Positions 1 through 7,524 of a stretch of DNA of 64,000 nt are shown here, one piece after another. Both the position numbers and the translations under genes were made by a program. Within the stretch, counting starts at the first letter, position 1; every line of letters begins with the position of its first letter. The notes beneath the pieces are model-generated. The model searched no databases, had not been told where the DNA came from, and worked only from the letters and a program-made list of their open reading frames with translations. The stretch is from NCBI RefSeq assembly GCF_000716675.1, contig NZ_JNXT01000004.1, positions 186,001-250,000 on the forward strand, in the 5' to 3' direction. The stretch comes from Streptomyces alboflavus. GTDB lineage: Bacteria; Actinomycetota; Actinomycetes; Streptomycetales; Streptomycetaceae.

Positions 1-1
1 G

Positions 2-811
2 GACGACTACGTCGTCAAGCCGTACGACCCCGCGGAACTCCTCGCCCGCATGGAGCGCGTGCTGCACCGCGCCGCACCGAAGCAGTGGGTGGATCACGTC
101 TACGACGACGGTCTGCTGCGGCTCGACTCCCAGGACTTCGCGGCCGCCGTGGCCGACGCGCCGCTGCGGCTGACGCGCACGGAGTTCCGCGTGCTCGATC
201 TGCTCGTACGGAACGCGGGAGTCGTCCAGCCGTTCCGCAAGCTGCTCGCGCGAGCCTGGGACGACCCCAACGGGCGGGACACCGACAAGGTCAAGTTCAC
301 CATCTCGCGCCTGCGCGGGAAGCTCGACTCGACAGTGGTCGGCAGCGAGTCGATCGTGTCGGCCCGAGGCGTCGGCTACCTCTACCGTGCGCCGGGGCCG
401 ACGGCGCCGGGCACTCCCGCGGCGCCCGAAGCGCCCGCGCCCCGGCCGGGGTACGGGCACGCGGGCCAGGTGCTCAGCATCCTGGAGTCACGGAGCCCCG
501 GCGGCGCCGCCGAGGCGGTCCTGCGGGTGGGCCCCCTGCACATCGAACCGGCTGCCCGGCGGGTCAGCGTGGACGGATCTGCGGTCCAGCTCACCCAGAG
601 GGAGTTCGACCTGCTCGTCCTGCTCGCCCGGCACCCCGGCACGGTCGTGCGCCGGGAGCAGATCATCAGCGAGGTGTGGCGCGGCGCACGGCACGGGACG
701 ACCCGTCTGCTGGAGGTACATGTCGCCTCCCTGCGCACCAAGTTGGACGTACGGAACCTGATCGAGACCGTACGCGGTGTCGGCTACCGGCTCACTGTCC
801 CGGCCGCGTAG
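2..811 (+). CDS. Response regulator with tandem winged-helix domains (5' partial)
   Basis: The window opens inside this gene; codons read in frame from base 2. The first residues (DDYVVKPYDPAELLARM) are the end of a CheY-like receiver domain, with the conserved K-P pair. Two OmpR/PhoB-type winged-helix domains follow: one at visible residues about 38-130 (LTRTEFRVLDLLV ... ARGVGYLYR), one at about 176-267 (LTQREFDLLVLLA ... RGVGYRL). A Pro/Ala-rich linker of about 45 residues joins them. Family members normally carry one output domain. The protein presumably receives a phosphoryl group from a histidine kinase and binds DNA; no kinase gene lies inside the window. The next gene begins about 90 bp downstream and is functionally unrelated. 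Confidence 0.9.
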   Translation, partial: DDYVVKPYDPAELLARMERVLHRAAPKQWVDHVYDDGLLRLDSQDFAAAVADAPLRLTRTEFRVLDLLVRNAGVVQPFRKLLARAWDDPNGRDTDKVKFTISRLRGKLDSTVVGSESIVSARGVGYLYRAPGPTAPGTPAAPEAPAPRPGYGHAGQVLSILESRSPGGAAEAVLRVGPLHIEPAARRVSVDGSAVQLTQREFDLLVLLARHPGTVVRREQIISEVWRGARHGTTRLLEVHVASLRTKLDVRNLIETVRGVGYRLTVPAA

Positions 812-903
812 CGCCGGGCCCGTTGGTTCCTTCCGTGGGCTTCGGGTCGCCGTCCGGCGTGCTCCCGCCCCGGTCGGCGGTTTGCTGGGTACGGTCCGCG
901 GGC

Positions 904-1068
904 ATGGACACCCTCATTTTCGGCGGGCTGCTCGCCACCTGGCTGGTGCTCTACCGGCAGCGCGGCCGGACCCTGCTGCTCGTCGGCTGGTGGGGCGTCT
1001 TCGCCGCCGTCGCCGGGCTCCTCTCGCACCACATCACCAGCAGCCTGGCACTGGGGCTGAGTTACTGA
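904..1068 (+). CDS. DUF5993-type small membrane protein
   Basis: A 54-residue protein consisting of two hydrophobic segments (about residues 1-18 and 24-42) separated by a short basic YRQRGR loop, ending HHITSSLALGLSY. This matches what I recall of DUF5993, small membrane proteins found beside DsbB-like genes. The dsbB-like ORF starts 1 nt after its stop codon, so the two are almost certainly cotranscribed and translationally coupled. No biochemical role is known to me; by position it could assist or stabilise the DsbB-like protein in the membrane. The ATG at 904 is the only sensible start. Confidence 0.75.
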   Translation: MDTLIFGGLLATWLVLYRQRGRTLLLVGWWGVFAAVAGLLSHHITSSLALGLSY

Positions 1069-1069
1069 C

Positions 1070-1708
1070 ATGGCCGCCACGACCACACGGCTCAGGGGCA
1101 CCGAGGGCGCCGGGGCCCTCGGCACGGTCCAGTACTGGTTCGCCTGCTTCTTCGCCGCCGGCTGGACGGGGATCGTCTGCGCCGGGCTCGGGGTGCAGTT
1201 CATCGGCTGGGACTACCCCTGCCCGCTGTGCGTGATCCAGCGGATGTTCATGCTGCTCGCCGCGCTCGGTGCCGGGGTCGTCGTGCGCAGGGGCATGACG
1301 GGCGGCGTCTCGGGCCGCGACTACATGATGGGCTGGGGGCTTTCGCTGGTCGCCTGCATCGGCGGTGGCTTCACGGCCTGGCGGCAGACCATGCTGCACA
1401 TCCTGCCGGGCGACGAGGGCTACGGCAGCCCGGTACTCGGCCTGCACATGTACGTGTGGGCGTGGATCCTCTTCATGGCGTCGGTGGTGGCGATCGGCAT
1501 CGTCATGGCCCTCGCCCACCTCACGGCCGACCATGCGATCCCGACGTCGGGGGCGTACGGCAGGGCCGGGCAGGCCGTCCTCTGGTTCGTCGGCCTGATC
1601 ATCGCGGTGAACCTGGTCGCGGTCTTCTTCGAGGAGGGCTTCCACTGGTTCCTGCCGGACGACCCCGCACGGTACGAGTTCTTCTACCAGGTGGGGATCT
1701 TGGACTGA
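1070..1708 (+). CDS. dsbB: DsbB-family disulfide bond formation protein
   Basis: A 212-residue membrane protein with four or more hydrophobic segments and the DsbB signature CPLCVIQR near residue 51, the quinone-coupled CXXC of the first extracytoplasmic loop. DsbB reoxidises a thiol oxidase such as DsbA and passes electrons to quinone. The second loop (HILPGDEGYGSPVLGLHMY) holds no cysteine pair, although classical DsbB needs two periplasmic cysteines there to exchange with DsbA. Other cysteines lie in or next to membrane segments. The loop after CPLC is also longer than in E. coli. It follows the DUF5993 gene by 1 nt. Either it works with only the CXXC pair or its partner differs from DsbA. 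Confidence 0.85.
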   Translation: MAATTTRLRGTEGAGALGTVQYWFACFFAAGWTGIVCAGLGVQFIGWDYPCPLCVIQRMFMLLAALGAGVVVRRGMTGGVSGRDYMMGWGLSLVACIGGGFTAWRQTMLHILPGDEGYGSPVLGLHMYVWAWILFMASVVAIGIVMALAHLTADHAIPTSGAYGRAGQAVLWFVGLIIAVNLVAVFFEEGFHWFLPDDPARYEFFYQVGILD

Positions 1709-1753
1709 CGGTCCGTCAGCCGAGCCGTGCGACGCCCCCGACGGGGGACGGGC

Positions 1754-2659
1754 TCAGACGCGGACCACGATCTTCCCCCGTGTGTGGCCGCGCTCGGCGT
1801 ACGTGTGCGCCGCCGCGATCTGCTCCAGGGGATAGGTCCGCTCGACGCGCGGTGTGTAGCGGCCCTCCCTGCCGAGTTCGCCCGCTGCGGCGAGGAGCGT
1901 GGAGTTGTTCTCCGCGTTGGCCAGCCACACGCCCAGGCGCTGCGCGTTGGCGTGGTCGGCGATCGTCGACACGCGGGCGGGGTCGCCCACGACCGCGACG
2001 AGGTCGGCCAGGGAGCCGGAGGCCGCGGTGTCGAGCGCGATGTCGACACCGTCCGGGGCCAGGGTGGCGAGGCGCTCCGCGAGGCCCGTCCCGTAGGTGG
2101 TGGGAACGGCTCCGAGCGAGGTGAGGAACGCGTGGTTGCGCTCGCTCGCCGTCCCGATCACGGTGGCGCCCCGGGCCACCGCGATCTCGACCGCGGCACT
2201 GCCCACACCTCCGGCGGCGCCCTCGATCAGCAGGGTGCGCCCCCGCAGAGGGCCGAGCGCCTTCAGCCCGCCCATCGCGGTCACGGATGCCAGCGCGGCG
2301 CCCGCGGCCTCCTCGTCGGTCCACGCGGCGGGCGCGTGCGCCCAGGCCGAGAGCACGGCCAGCTCCGCCGTCGCACCCGTGACACCGCCGAGACCGAAGA
2401 CGCGGTCGCCGACGCCCACCCCCCGCACACCCGCACCGGTCTCGTCGACCACACCGACGGCCTCACGCCCCGGAATCGCGGGCAGGTCCACGGGGAGCAC
2501 CTCGCGCACCGCGCCGGAACGCACCTTCCAGTCGACGGGGTTGACCCCGGCCGCCGCGACGCGGACCCGGATCTCACCGGGCCCGGGGTGCGGGTCCGGC
2601 ACCTGCTCGACCACGAGGGTCTCCACACCGCCGTACTGGTGATACCGGACTGCGCGCAT
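1754..2659 (-). CDS. NADPH:quinone oxidoreductase-like MDR protein
   Basis: A 301-residue medium-chain dehydrogenase/reductase of the zinc-free quinone oxidoreductase branch. The N-terminal GroES-like domain begins MRAVRYHQYGG and contains GVNPVDWKVRSG and GVGVGDRVFG. The cofactor fold carries a glycine-rich EGAAGGVGSAAVEIA loop. No structural zinc cysteines are visible. It probably reduces quinones or activated enones with NADPH. The ATG at 2659 was chosen over an upstream in-frame codon because a GGAAAGGCGG Shine-Dalgarno precedes it and it matches the family N-terminus. It converges on dsbB and is probably monocistronic. Confidence 0.85.
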   Translation of the reverse strand: MRAVRYHQYGGVETLVVEQVPDPHPGPGEIRVRVAAAGVNPVDWKVRSGAVREVLPVDLPAIPGREAVGVVDETGAGVRGVGVGDRVFGLGGVTGATAELAVLSAWAHAPAAWTDEEAAGAALASVTAMGGLKALGPLRGRTLLIEGAAGGVGSAAVEIAVARGATVIGTASERNHAFLTSLGAVPTTYGTGLAERLATLAPDGVDIALDTAASGSLADLVAVVGDPARVSTIADHANAQRLGVWLANAENNSTLLAAAGELGREGRYTPRVERTYPLEQIAAAHTYAERGHTRGKIVVRV

Positions 2660-2827
2660 GACGTGCCGCCTTTCCACGCGGCCCGGGTCGGCCGCCTGTG
2701 AGGTCAGTGGGGTGAATGTTCGGCGAGCGCCGACACCGCCCACGCTAAAAGCTCACGTTGGCGTCAGGTGCAAGTCGGACGAGCCACCGGTTGCTCTCAC
2801 GCGCGGCGAGGGCGGCTCCGCGTCCCC

Positions 2828-4819
2828 CTAGGAGCCACGCGGCTTGAGTTGGCTGAGGGTGTAGCCGTCGGCGGACGGGGCGAGGGACTTCGTGGTCCGC
2901 TTGAAGAGGTACTCCGCCCGTTCGTACGAGAGCCTGCGGCGGCCGGTCTGCGGGCACAGGTCCGCCGCGGCGGGCGTCCGGGCGGGGGCGGGGCGGCGGT
3001 CGGCGAGGAACAGCGGGCCCCGGGTGCGGCCGGACAGCAGGGCGGGCAGCAGCCGGGCGGTGCCGGAGCGCCAGGACACCCAGGTGCCGCCGGTGCGGGC
3101 GCGGCGGTCGTCCAGGTCCAGGTCCTCGACGTTCAGGGACAGGACGGTCGTCACCCCGGCCCCCGACTCGTGCAGGAGCCACCACAAGGTCCGTTCGCGC
3201 AGCGGCAGTTCGGTGCGGCCGAAGAGGGCGTCGAGTTGCGTCCGTGACAGCGGTCGCGTGGCGTGCCCGGATCCGGTGCGCCGTTCGAGGCCGACGGTGA
3301 GGTCGTCCAGGTCGGCCCAGGCGCAGAACGAGCGGACGGCCGAGCGGTGGCGGTTCCACGTCGTGGCCGCGGCGTCCGGCCAGGTGGCCGCGAAGACCCG
3401 CGCCACCTGCTGCGCGGTCATGGAGTGCAGGGGCTGCCCCTCGCCCAGGGCGCGGCACAGGCGGCGCAGTGTCTGGGCGTAGGAGCGGACGGTGGGGGTG
3501 GTGAAGTCCTCGCACTTCAGGAAGTCCTGGGCCGCTTGCCCGAGCGTGGGGCCGGAGGCGTCGGTGACGGTGATCTCCTCGGCCCTGCGGAGCAGGAAGG
3601 CGCGCTCGGCGACGTTCCGGGTGAGCTGGGCGGCCCGTTCGAACTCCCGGCGGGCCTCGGCGGACCGTCCCAGCCGGAGCAGGAGGTCGCCGCGGACGCC
3701 GGGGAGCAGGTGGTAGTCCCGCAGGGCGGGGTCCGACGTCAAGGAGTCGACCAGGTCGAGGCCGCGCTGGGGGCCGTGCGCGTGCGCGAGCGCGACGGCC
3801 CGGTTGAGCTGCACGACCGGTGTCGGAAGGAGTCGCGCGAGGGCCTCGTACAGGGACGCGATGCGGGCCCAGTCGGTGTCCTCGGCGGATGCCGCCTGGG
3901 CGTGGCTCACGGCGATCGCCGCCTGGAGCACGTACGGGCCGGGTGCGGCACCGATCTCCCGGGCGCGCAGCATCGCGGTGAAGCCGCGGCGGACGAGGAG
4001 CTGGTCCCAGCGGCCCCGGTGCTGCTCATGCAGGGGGATCGGCTCCCCCGAGGGCCCGGTGCGCGCGGCGGAACGGGACTGCTGGATCTCCATGAGGGCG
4101 ACCAGGCCGTGCACCTCGGCTTCCTGCGGGGCGAGTTCGGCGAGGAGCCGGCCCAGGCGCAGGGCCTCCAGGGTGAGTCCGGGGCGCATCAGGTCGTCGC
4201 CGGACGTCGCCGCGTACCCCTCGTTGAAGATCAGGTAGATGACTTCGAGCACCGACACCAGGCGCTCCGCGAGTTCGGCGCCCGGGGGCAGTTCGAACGG
4301 CACCCGCGCGTCGGCCAGGGTGCGCTTGGCGGCGGCGATGCGCTGGGCGATCGTCTGCTCGTCCGTGAGGAAGGCCCGGGCGATCTCTCCGGCGGTCAGG
4401 CCGCCGAGCAGGCGCAGGGTGAGGGCCAGGCGTTCCCGGGTCGGCAGCAGCGGGTGGCAGGAGATGAACATCAGCCGCAGGACGTCGTCCTGATGGTGGT
4501 CGTGCTCACTGTCGGGGCCGGGCTGCCGGTCCCGGTCGTGGGCGAGGTCGTGGGCGAGCTGCTCCTGCTTGCGCTCCAGGCGTCGGGAGCGCCGGATGTG
4601 GTCGACGGCCCGGCGCTTGGCGATCGCGAGGAGCCAGGCACCGGGGTTGTCGGGGACGCCCGAGGCGGGCCACTGTTCGAGCGCGGCGACCAGCGCGTCC
4701 TGTGCCAGCTCCTCGGCGAGCGCGACATCGCGCACCATCCGGGTCAGCGTGGCGATGATCTTGGCCGACTCCAGCTTGAAGACCGCGTCGACCGTGCGGT
4801 GCGTGTCGGTCACGGGCAT
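2828..4819 (-). CDS. ECF42-type sigma factor fused to a degenerate tyrosine-recombinase domain
   Basis: A 663-residue protein. Residues about 10-80 are sigma region 2 and 113-168 sigma region 4 (LTAGEIARAFLTDEQTIAQR). Residues about 180-415 are the helical TPR-like extension typical of ECF42 sigma factors. ECF42 genes are known to pair with DGPF/YCII genes, as here (gene 4869-5192 upstream). The frame then continues into about 240 residues resembling a tyrosine recombinase: SAM-like part 425-505 and catalytic-like part 525-663 (SLNVEDLDLDDRR, RTRGPLFLADRRP). The expected catalytic Arg is Gly in SGAGVTTVLSL, HxLRH is replaced by SQLKP, and the chain stops before the Tyr. The sigma part is probably functional and the recombinase part catalytically dead. 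ATG 4819 is the start matching the family. Confidence 0.8.
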   Translation of the reverse strand: MPVTDTHRTVDAVFKLESAKIIATLTRMVRDVALAEELAQDALVAALEQWPASGVPDNPGAWLLAIAKRRAVDHIRRSRRLERKQEQLAHDLAHDRDRQPGPDSEHDHHQDDVLRLMFISCHPLLPTRERLALTLRLLGGLTAGEIARAFLTDEQTIAQRIAAAKRTLADARVPFELPPGAELAERLVSVLEVIYLIFNEGYAATSGDDLMRPGLTLEALRLGRLLAELAPQEAEVHGLVALMEIQQSRSAARTGPSGEPIPLHEQHRGRWDQLLVRRGFTAMLRAREIGAAPGPYVLQAAIAVSHAQAASAEDTDWARIASLYEALARLLPTPVVQLNRAVALAHAHGPQRGLDLVDSLTSDPALRDYHLLPGVRGDLLLRLGRSAEARREFERAAQLTRNVAERAFLLRRAEEITVTDASGPTLGQAAQDFLKCEDFTTPTVRSYAQTLRRLCRALGEGQPLHSMTAQQVARVFAATWPDAAATTWNRHRSAVRSFCAWADLDDLTVGLERRTGSGHATRPLSRTQLDALFGRTELPLRERTLWWLLHESGAGVTTVLSLNVEDLDLDDRRARTGGTWVSWRSGTARLLPALLSGRTRGPLFLADRRPAPARTPAAADLCPQTGRRRLSYERAEYLFKRTTKSLAPSADGYTLSQLKPRGS

Positions 4820-4820
4820 G

Positions 4821-4861
4821 ACGGCACCGCCTCCGCCGGTCGGTGGTGGAGGCGGTGCCGT
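4821..4861 (-). promoter_or_regulatory. Hairpin covering the sigma-factor ribosome binding site
   Basis: Perfect 14-bp inverted repeat (ACGGCACCGCCTCC at 4821-4834 against GGAGGCGGTGCCGT at 4848-4861) with a 13-nt loop. It fills the gap between the DGPF stop (4869) and the sigma ATG (4819). In the transcript the 3' arm lies directly before the ATG and the GGAGG-like element lies in the 5' arm, so folding should hide the translation start or act as an attenuator separating the two genes' expression levels. Confidence 0.6.
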
Positions 4862-4868
4862 CGGCCGG

Positions 4869-5192
4869 TCACTGGCTGAACACCTGCCGGATCTCGCTCT
4901 CGCCGTCACCGACGATCCTGCGGAACCGGCGGGCGTGTTCGACCGCCTCCTCCTGGGAGCGGGCCTCGATCAGCGCGAAGCCCACCACGGCCTCCTTGGC
5001 CTCGGTGAACGGCCCGTCCGTCACCGTTATCTCACCGTCGACCGAGGTCAGCCGCAGGCCGCCCGGTTCGAGGCCGCCGGTGGCCAACAGGGCGCCGGAG
5101 GCGGTCAACTCCTCGATGAACTGGCCCATTTCGGCGAACAGGCTGTCGTCGGGGGTCCTCGAAGAAGCCTTGGTCGTCATCAGGTAGCGCAT
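4869..5192 (-). CDS. DGPF/YCII-family protein, partner of ECF42 sigma
   Basis: A 107-residue YCII-related protein with the diagnostic DGPF motif (EITVTDGPFTEAKEAVVGF) and the usual EARSQEEAVEHARR helix. DGPF proteins are the conserved genomic partners of ECF42 sigma factors; their biochemical role is unsettled and a direct anti-sigma function has not been established as far as I know. It is first in a two-gene operon, 49 bp ahead of the sigma gene, and is separated from the divergent DUF998 gene by a perfect palindrome that probably regulates it. The length is typical. Confidence 0.88.
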   Translation of the reverse strand: MRYLMTTKASSRTPDDSLFAEMGQFIEELTASGALLATGGLEPGGLRLTSVDGEITVTDGPFTEAKEAVVGFALIEARSQEEAVEHARRFRRIVGDGESEIRQVFSQ

Positions 5193-5245
5193 GGCCGTTC
5201 CCTTCCGCTGCGGGCTGTTGTCACGCCTCCACGTCGTACAAGCCT

Positions 5246-5279
5246 ATGTGACAGGGAATTGCTCCGTTCCCTGTCACAT
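5246..5279. promoter_or_regulatory. Perfect palindrome between divergent DGPF/ECF42 and DUF998 genes
   Basis: Arms ATGTGACAGGGAA (5246-5258) and TTCCCTGTCACAT (5267-5279) match perfectly around the 8-nt spacer TTGCTCCG. It sits about 55 bp upstream of each divergent start. Each strand carries TGTCACA, which resembles the -35 element described for related ECF sigma groups, but I find no matching -10 (CGTC) at the expected spacing. It is therefore either an operator for a dimeric repressor or a two-way ECF promoter element. Confidence 0.6.
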
Positions 5280-5333
5280 CGCCGGATCGACGTGAGGGCA
5301 GGAACAGCCGACGAACCGAGAAGGGCCCTCGCC

Positions 5334-6050
5334 ATGACGACCACTCAGCTCACCGCCCGCGCCACCGCCACGAGCGCCGCCGCCACGAGCACCTCCACCT
5401 CCTCCCCCACCCCCTCCACCATCGCCTCCGGCCCCGTCCGTGCCCTGCTCGCCGCCGGAGCCGTCGCCACTCCGCTGTGGACCGTGGCGGCGGTGACCCA
5501 GGCCCTCACCCGGGACGGCTTCGACCTGACCCGGCACCCGTTCAGCATGCTCGCCAACGGCTCGCTCGGCTGGATCCAGATCATCAACTTCCTGGTCGTC
5601 GGGGCGCTGTTCATCGCGGCGGCGGCCGGCCTCCGCCGCGCGCTGCACGGCGCGACCGGCAACATCTGGGTGCCGCGCCTGGTGCGGGTCGTCGGCGTCG
5701 GGATGGTCGCCGCGGGCGTCTTCGTCGCGGACCCGGGGGACGGCTTCCCCGCGGGCACCCCGGCCGGCAGGCCGGAGAGCATGAGCTGGCACGGCACGCT
5801 GCACCTCGTCGCCGGGTCGGTGACGTTCTTCGCCCTGATCGCGGCCTGCCTCGTCCTGGGCCGCCGCTTCGGCCGCGCCGCGGACCGCCGTTCGGCCGTC
5901 GCCTGCCGCGCCGCCGCGGTGGCGGTCGTCCTCGGCAACGGGTGGGCGATGAGCGGCGGCCCGGCAGGATCACTGACCCTGGCGGTCGGGGTCATCGCGG
6001 GGATGGGCTGTGTCTCCTGGGTCGCCGCCCGGTACCGCAGGGGCCTGTGA
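5334..6050 (+). CDS. DUF998 membrane protein
   Basis: A 238-residue integral membrane protein, predicted from about six hydrophobic segments after a Thr/Ser/Ala-rich cytoplasmic N-terminus of about 30 residues. It carries DUF998 hallmarks: RHPFSMLANGSLGWIQIINF in the first third and SWHGTLHLVAG near residue 145. The function of DUF998 is unknown. It is divergent from the DGPF-ECF42 operon across a perfect palindrome, the type of arrangement in which a target gene lies beside its sigma factor. The ATG at 5334 lies about 55 bp after the palindrome; AGAAGGG at 5319-5325 can serve as ribosome site. Confidence 0.8.
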   Translation: MTTTQLTARATATSAAATSTSTSSPTPSTIASGPVRALLAAGAVATPLWTVAAVTQALTRDGFDLTRHPFSMLANGSLGWIQIINFLVVGALFIAAAAGLRRALHGATGNIWVPRLVRVVGVGMVAAGVFVADPGDGFPAGTPAGRPESMSWHGTLHLVAGSVTFFALIAACLVLGRRFGRAADRRSAVACRAAAVAVVLGNGWAMSGGPAGSLTLAVGVIAGMGCVSWVAARYRRGL

Positions 6051-6128
6051 CCCCGGGCGGAGCCGTCGGTTCGACGCCCCGGACGCCCCGCCCCGGACGC
6101 TCCGGCGCCCCGCACGCCCCGCCCCGGA

Positions 6129-6147
6129 CGCCCCGGCGCCCGGGGCG
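6129..6147. terminator. Hairpin between convergent genes
   Basis: CGCCCCGG / CCGGGGCG, an 8-bp perfect stem with a CGC loop, between the stop codons of the convergent DUF998 (6050) and BtrH-like (6151) genes. The flanking 70 bp are C-rich imperfect repeats of CCCCGGACGC. No T-run follows, which is normal for Streptomyces terminators. Confidence 0.4.
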
Positions 6148-6150
6148 CCC

Positions 6151-7140
6151 TCATGCCCCCACGCGGGTCAGTGCGTCCATCGCCTCGCGCTCGACGCGCG
6201 CGAGCTCGTGGAGCAGCGTGCCTGTCCGCGCGAGGCACTCCGCGTCACCGGATTCCCCGGCCTTCTTGATCAGCGCTGCGACCTCCGTCCACCGGTCGGC
6301 CGCCTCCGTGTACAGCCCGAGGCCGGTGCGCAGATGGCTGTCGTCGAGCAGGTCGGCGCACTCGGCGAGGAAGTCGCGGTAGAGGTTGCGGAACAGGGCG
6401 CCGCCGGTTCCGGCCTTCTCCATCAGGAGGGCGGCCTGCGGCAGGTCGCTCCGCGGGTCGTCGGCGCGCCGGAACCAGGTGGGGACCAGCTTGCCCGCCT
6501 TGTCGATGCCCCGGTGGCCGAGGTTGGCGATGGGCGGGTGGAGGAAGGCGTCCGCGCAGGCGGTGATCGCCGGGACGATCCGGTCGCGCGGGGAGGGCGG
6601 ATTCCGTGGCGCGGTGAGGGTGAAGGAGCGGTGCCTGGCGGTCATCGGGCCGCGCGCGGCCCTGGCGTCGGCCAGGCTCGTCAGACTGGTGGAGACCGCC
6701 CCGCCCTGCTGGTCGGTGTCCACCAGGTACGCGACGCGGTCGTCGTAGCCGTACAGCGCGACGACATGGCCGCCGAAGTGCACCTTCGCCCCGAAGTACT
6801 CCAAGTAGTAGCTGTCGAGCTGCAGTCCGACGGGGTGACCGGCCTCGACGAGGACCACCACGTTCTCCCAGCCCTTGCGGCGCGAGGTGGTCTCCTGGAC
6901 CGTCAGGTCGAGGCCGAGACGGGTGGCCAGGTTGCGGGTGAGGTCGAACGGCTTGACCCGTCCCCCGAGGAAGGGGAAGCCCATGTTCTTGCTGTCCCAG
7001 TAGACGAAGGACAGACCTGAGCCGAGGCCGAAGAGCATGGGCTCGGACAGATCGAGCCCCTGGTGCCGCAGCAGCACCCCGAGGGCCGTCGTCTCGCAGT
7101 GCTGCGTACCGCGCACATCGATGCCTGCCACCGTGGTCAT
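6151..7140 (-). CDS. BtrH-like (N-terminal) / DUF4872 protein
   Basis: A 329-residue protein. The N-terminal half resembles the cysteine-protease-like fold of BtrH, the acyltransferase that unloads the butirosin side chain: QHCETTALGVLLRHQGL with an early Cys14, GLGSGLSFVYW, then FGGHVVALYGYDD with a His and VDTDQQGG with an Asp that could complete a Cys-His-Asp triad. The helical C-terminal half fits DUF4872. No aminoglycoside or carrier-protein genes are nearby, so the substrate is unknown; peptidase-like or acyl/peptidyl transfer chemistry is inferred. Its ATG overlaps the stop of the upstream MerR gene (ATGA), so the two are translationally coupled. Confidence 0.7.
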   Translation of the reverse strand: MTTVAGIDVRGTQHCETTALGVLLRHQGLDLSEPMLFGLGSGLSFVYWDSKNMGFPFLGGRVKPFDLTRNLATRLGLDLTVQETTSRRKGWENVVVLVEAGHPVGLQLDSYYLEYFGAKVHFGGHVVALYGYDDRVAYLVDTDQQGGAVSTSLTSLADARAARGPMTARHRSFTLTAPRNPPSPRDRIVPAITACADAFLHPPIANLGHRGIDKAGKLVPTWFRRADDPRSDLPQAALLMEKAGTGGALFRNLYRDFLAECADLLDDSHLRTGLGLYTEAADRWTEVAALIKKAGESGDAECLARTGTLLHELARVEREAMDALTRVGA

Positions 7141-7514
7141 GCCGTGGTCTCCTCGACGCCGATGATCAGCCGGGTCCTCGGTTCGTCCTGCGGCGCCTGT
7201 GCCGGTCCGGCGAGGCAGGCCGCACGCGCGGGCGCCCGTGGCCGCAGCCCGCGCTCGGCGCGCGGGATCTCCGCCCGGGACTCCGGCTCGGCGGACCGGG
7301 CCCGGGCGATCACGGCCAGGCGAAGGTCCATGTCGCGCAGGAGGGCGATGGTCAGGGCGTCACGCGCCTGTTCGGGCGCGTAGGAGCGGTAGCCGGTCAC
7401 GGCGTCCACGCGGACCGGGGTCAGGAGCCCCGTCTCGTCGTAGTGCCGCGGCTGCTTGACGCTGCGCCGGCACAGGCGGGCGAAGCGGCCGATGGTGAGG
7501 AGTTCGTCGCGCAC
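7137..7514 (-). CDS. MerR-family transcriptional regulator
   Basis: A 125-residue regulator with the MerR winged helix at the N-terminus (LTIGRFARLCRRSVKQPRHYDETGLL, then TGYRSYAPEQARDAL). The effector part after residue 65 is short and Arg/Ala/Pro-rich, without an obvious drug-binding domain or metal cysteines. The start is GTG 7514, only 10 bp after a perfect palindrome typical of MerR promoters, and no Shine-Dalgarno fits between them, so a leaderless transcript is likely. It is coupled by a 4-nt overlap to the BtrH-like gene, which is the probable target along with itself. Confidence 0.8.
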   Translation of the reverse strand: MRDELLTIGRFARLCRRSVKQPRHYDETGLLTPVRVDAVTGYRSYAPEQARDALTIALLRDMDLRLAVIARARSAEPESRAEIPRAERGLRPRAPARAACLAGPAQAPQDEPRTRLIIGVEETTA

Positions 7515-7524
7515 GCCACCATGG

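Noticed and set aside
2660..2743. Longer start for the quinone-oxidoreductase-like protein
   Set aside because: The MRAVRYHQYGG start has a strong ribosome site and matches the family; the extra 28 residues do not.
2828..3600. Recombinase domain as a sign of an integrated element with attachment sites
   Set aside because: Catalytic residues are missing, and I found no flanking direct repeats, tRNA gene or other phage or plasmid genes.
3263..4879. Plus-strand open frame opposite the sigma factor gene
   Set aside because: Shadow of the ECF42 sequence; no recognisable domain and biased composition.
7137..7514. MerR protein as a truncated pseudogene because of its short effector region
   Set aside because: The DNA-binding domain is complete, the stop is exactly coupled to the next start and the operator is perfect; short MerR proteins exist.
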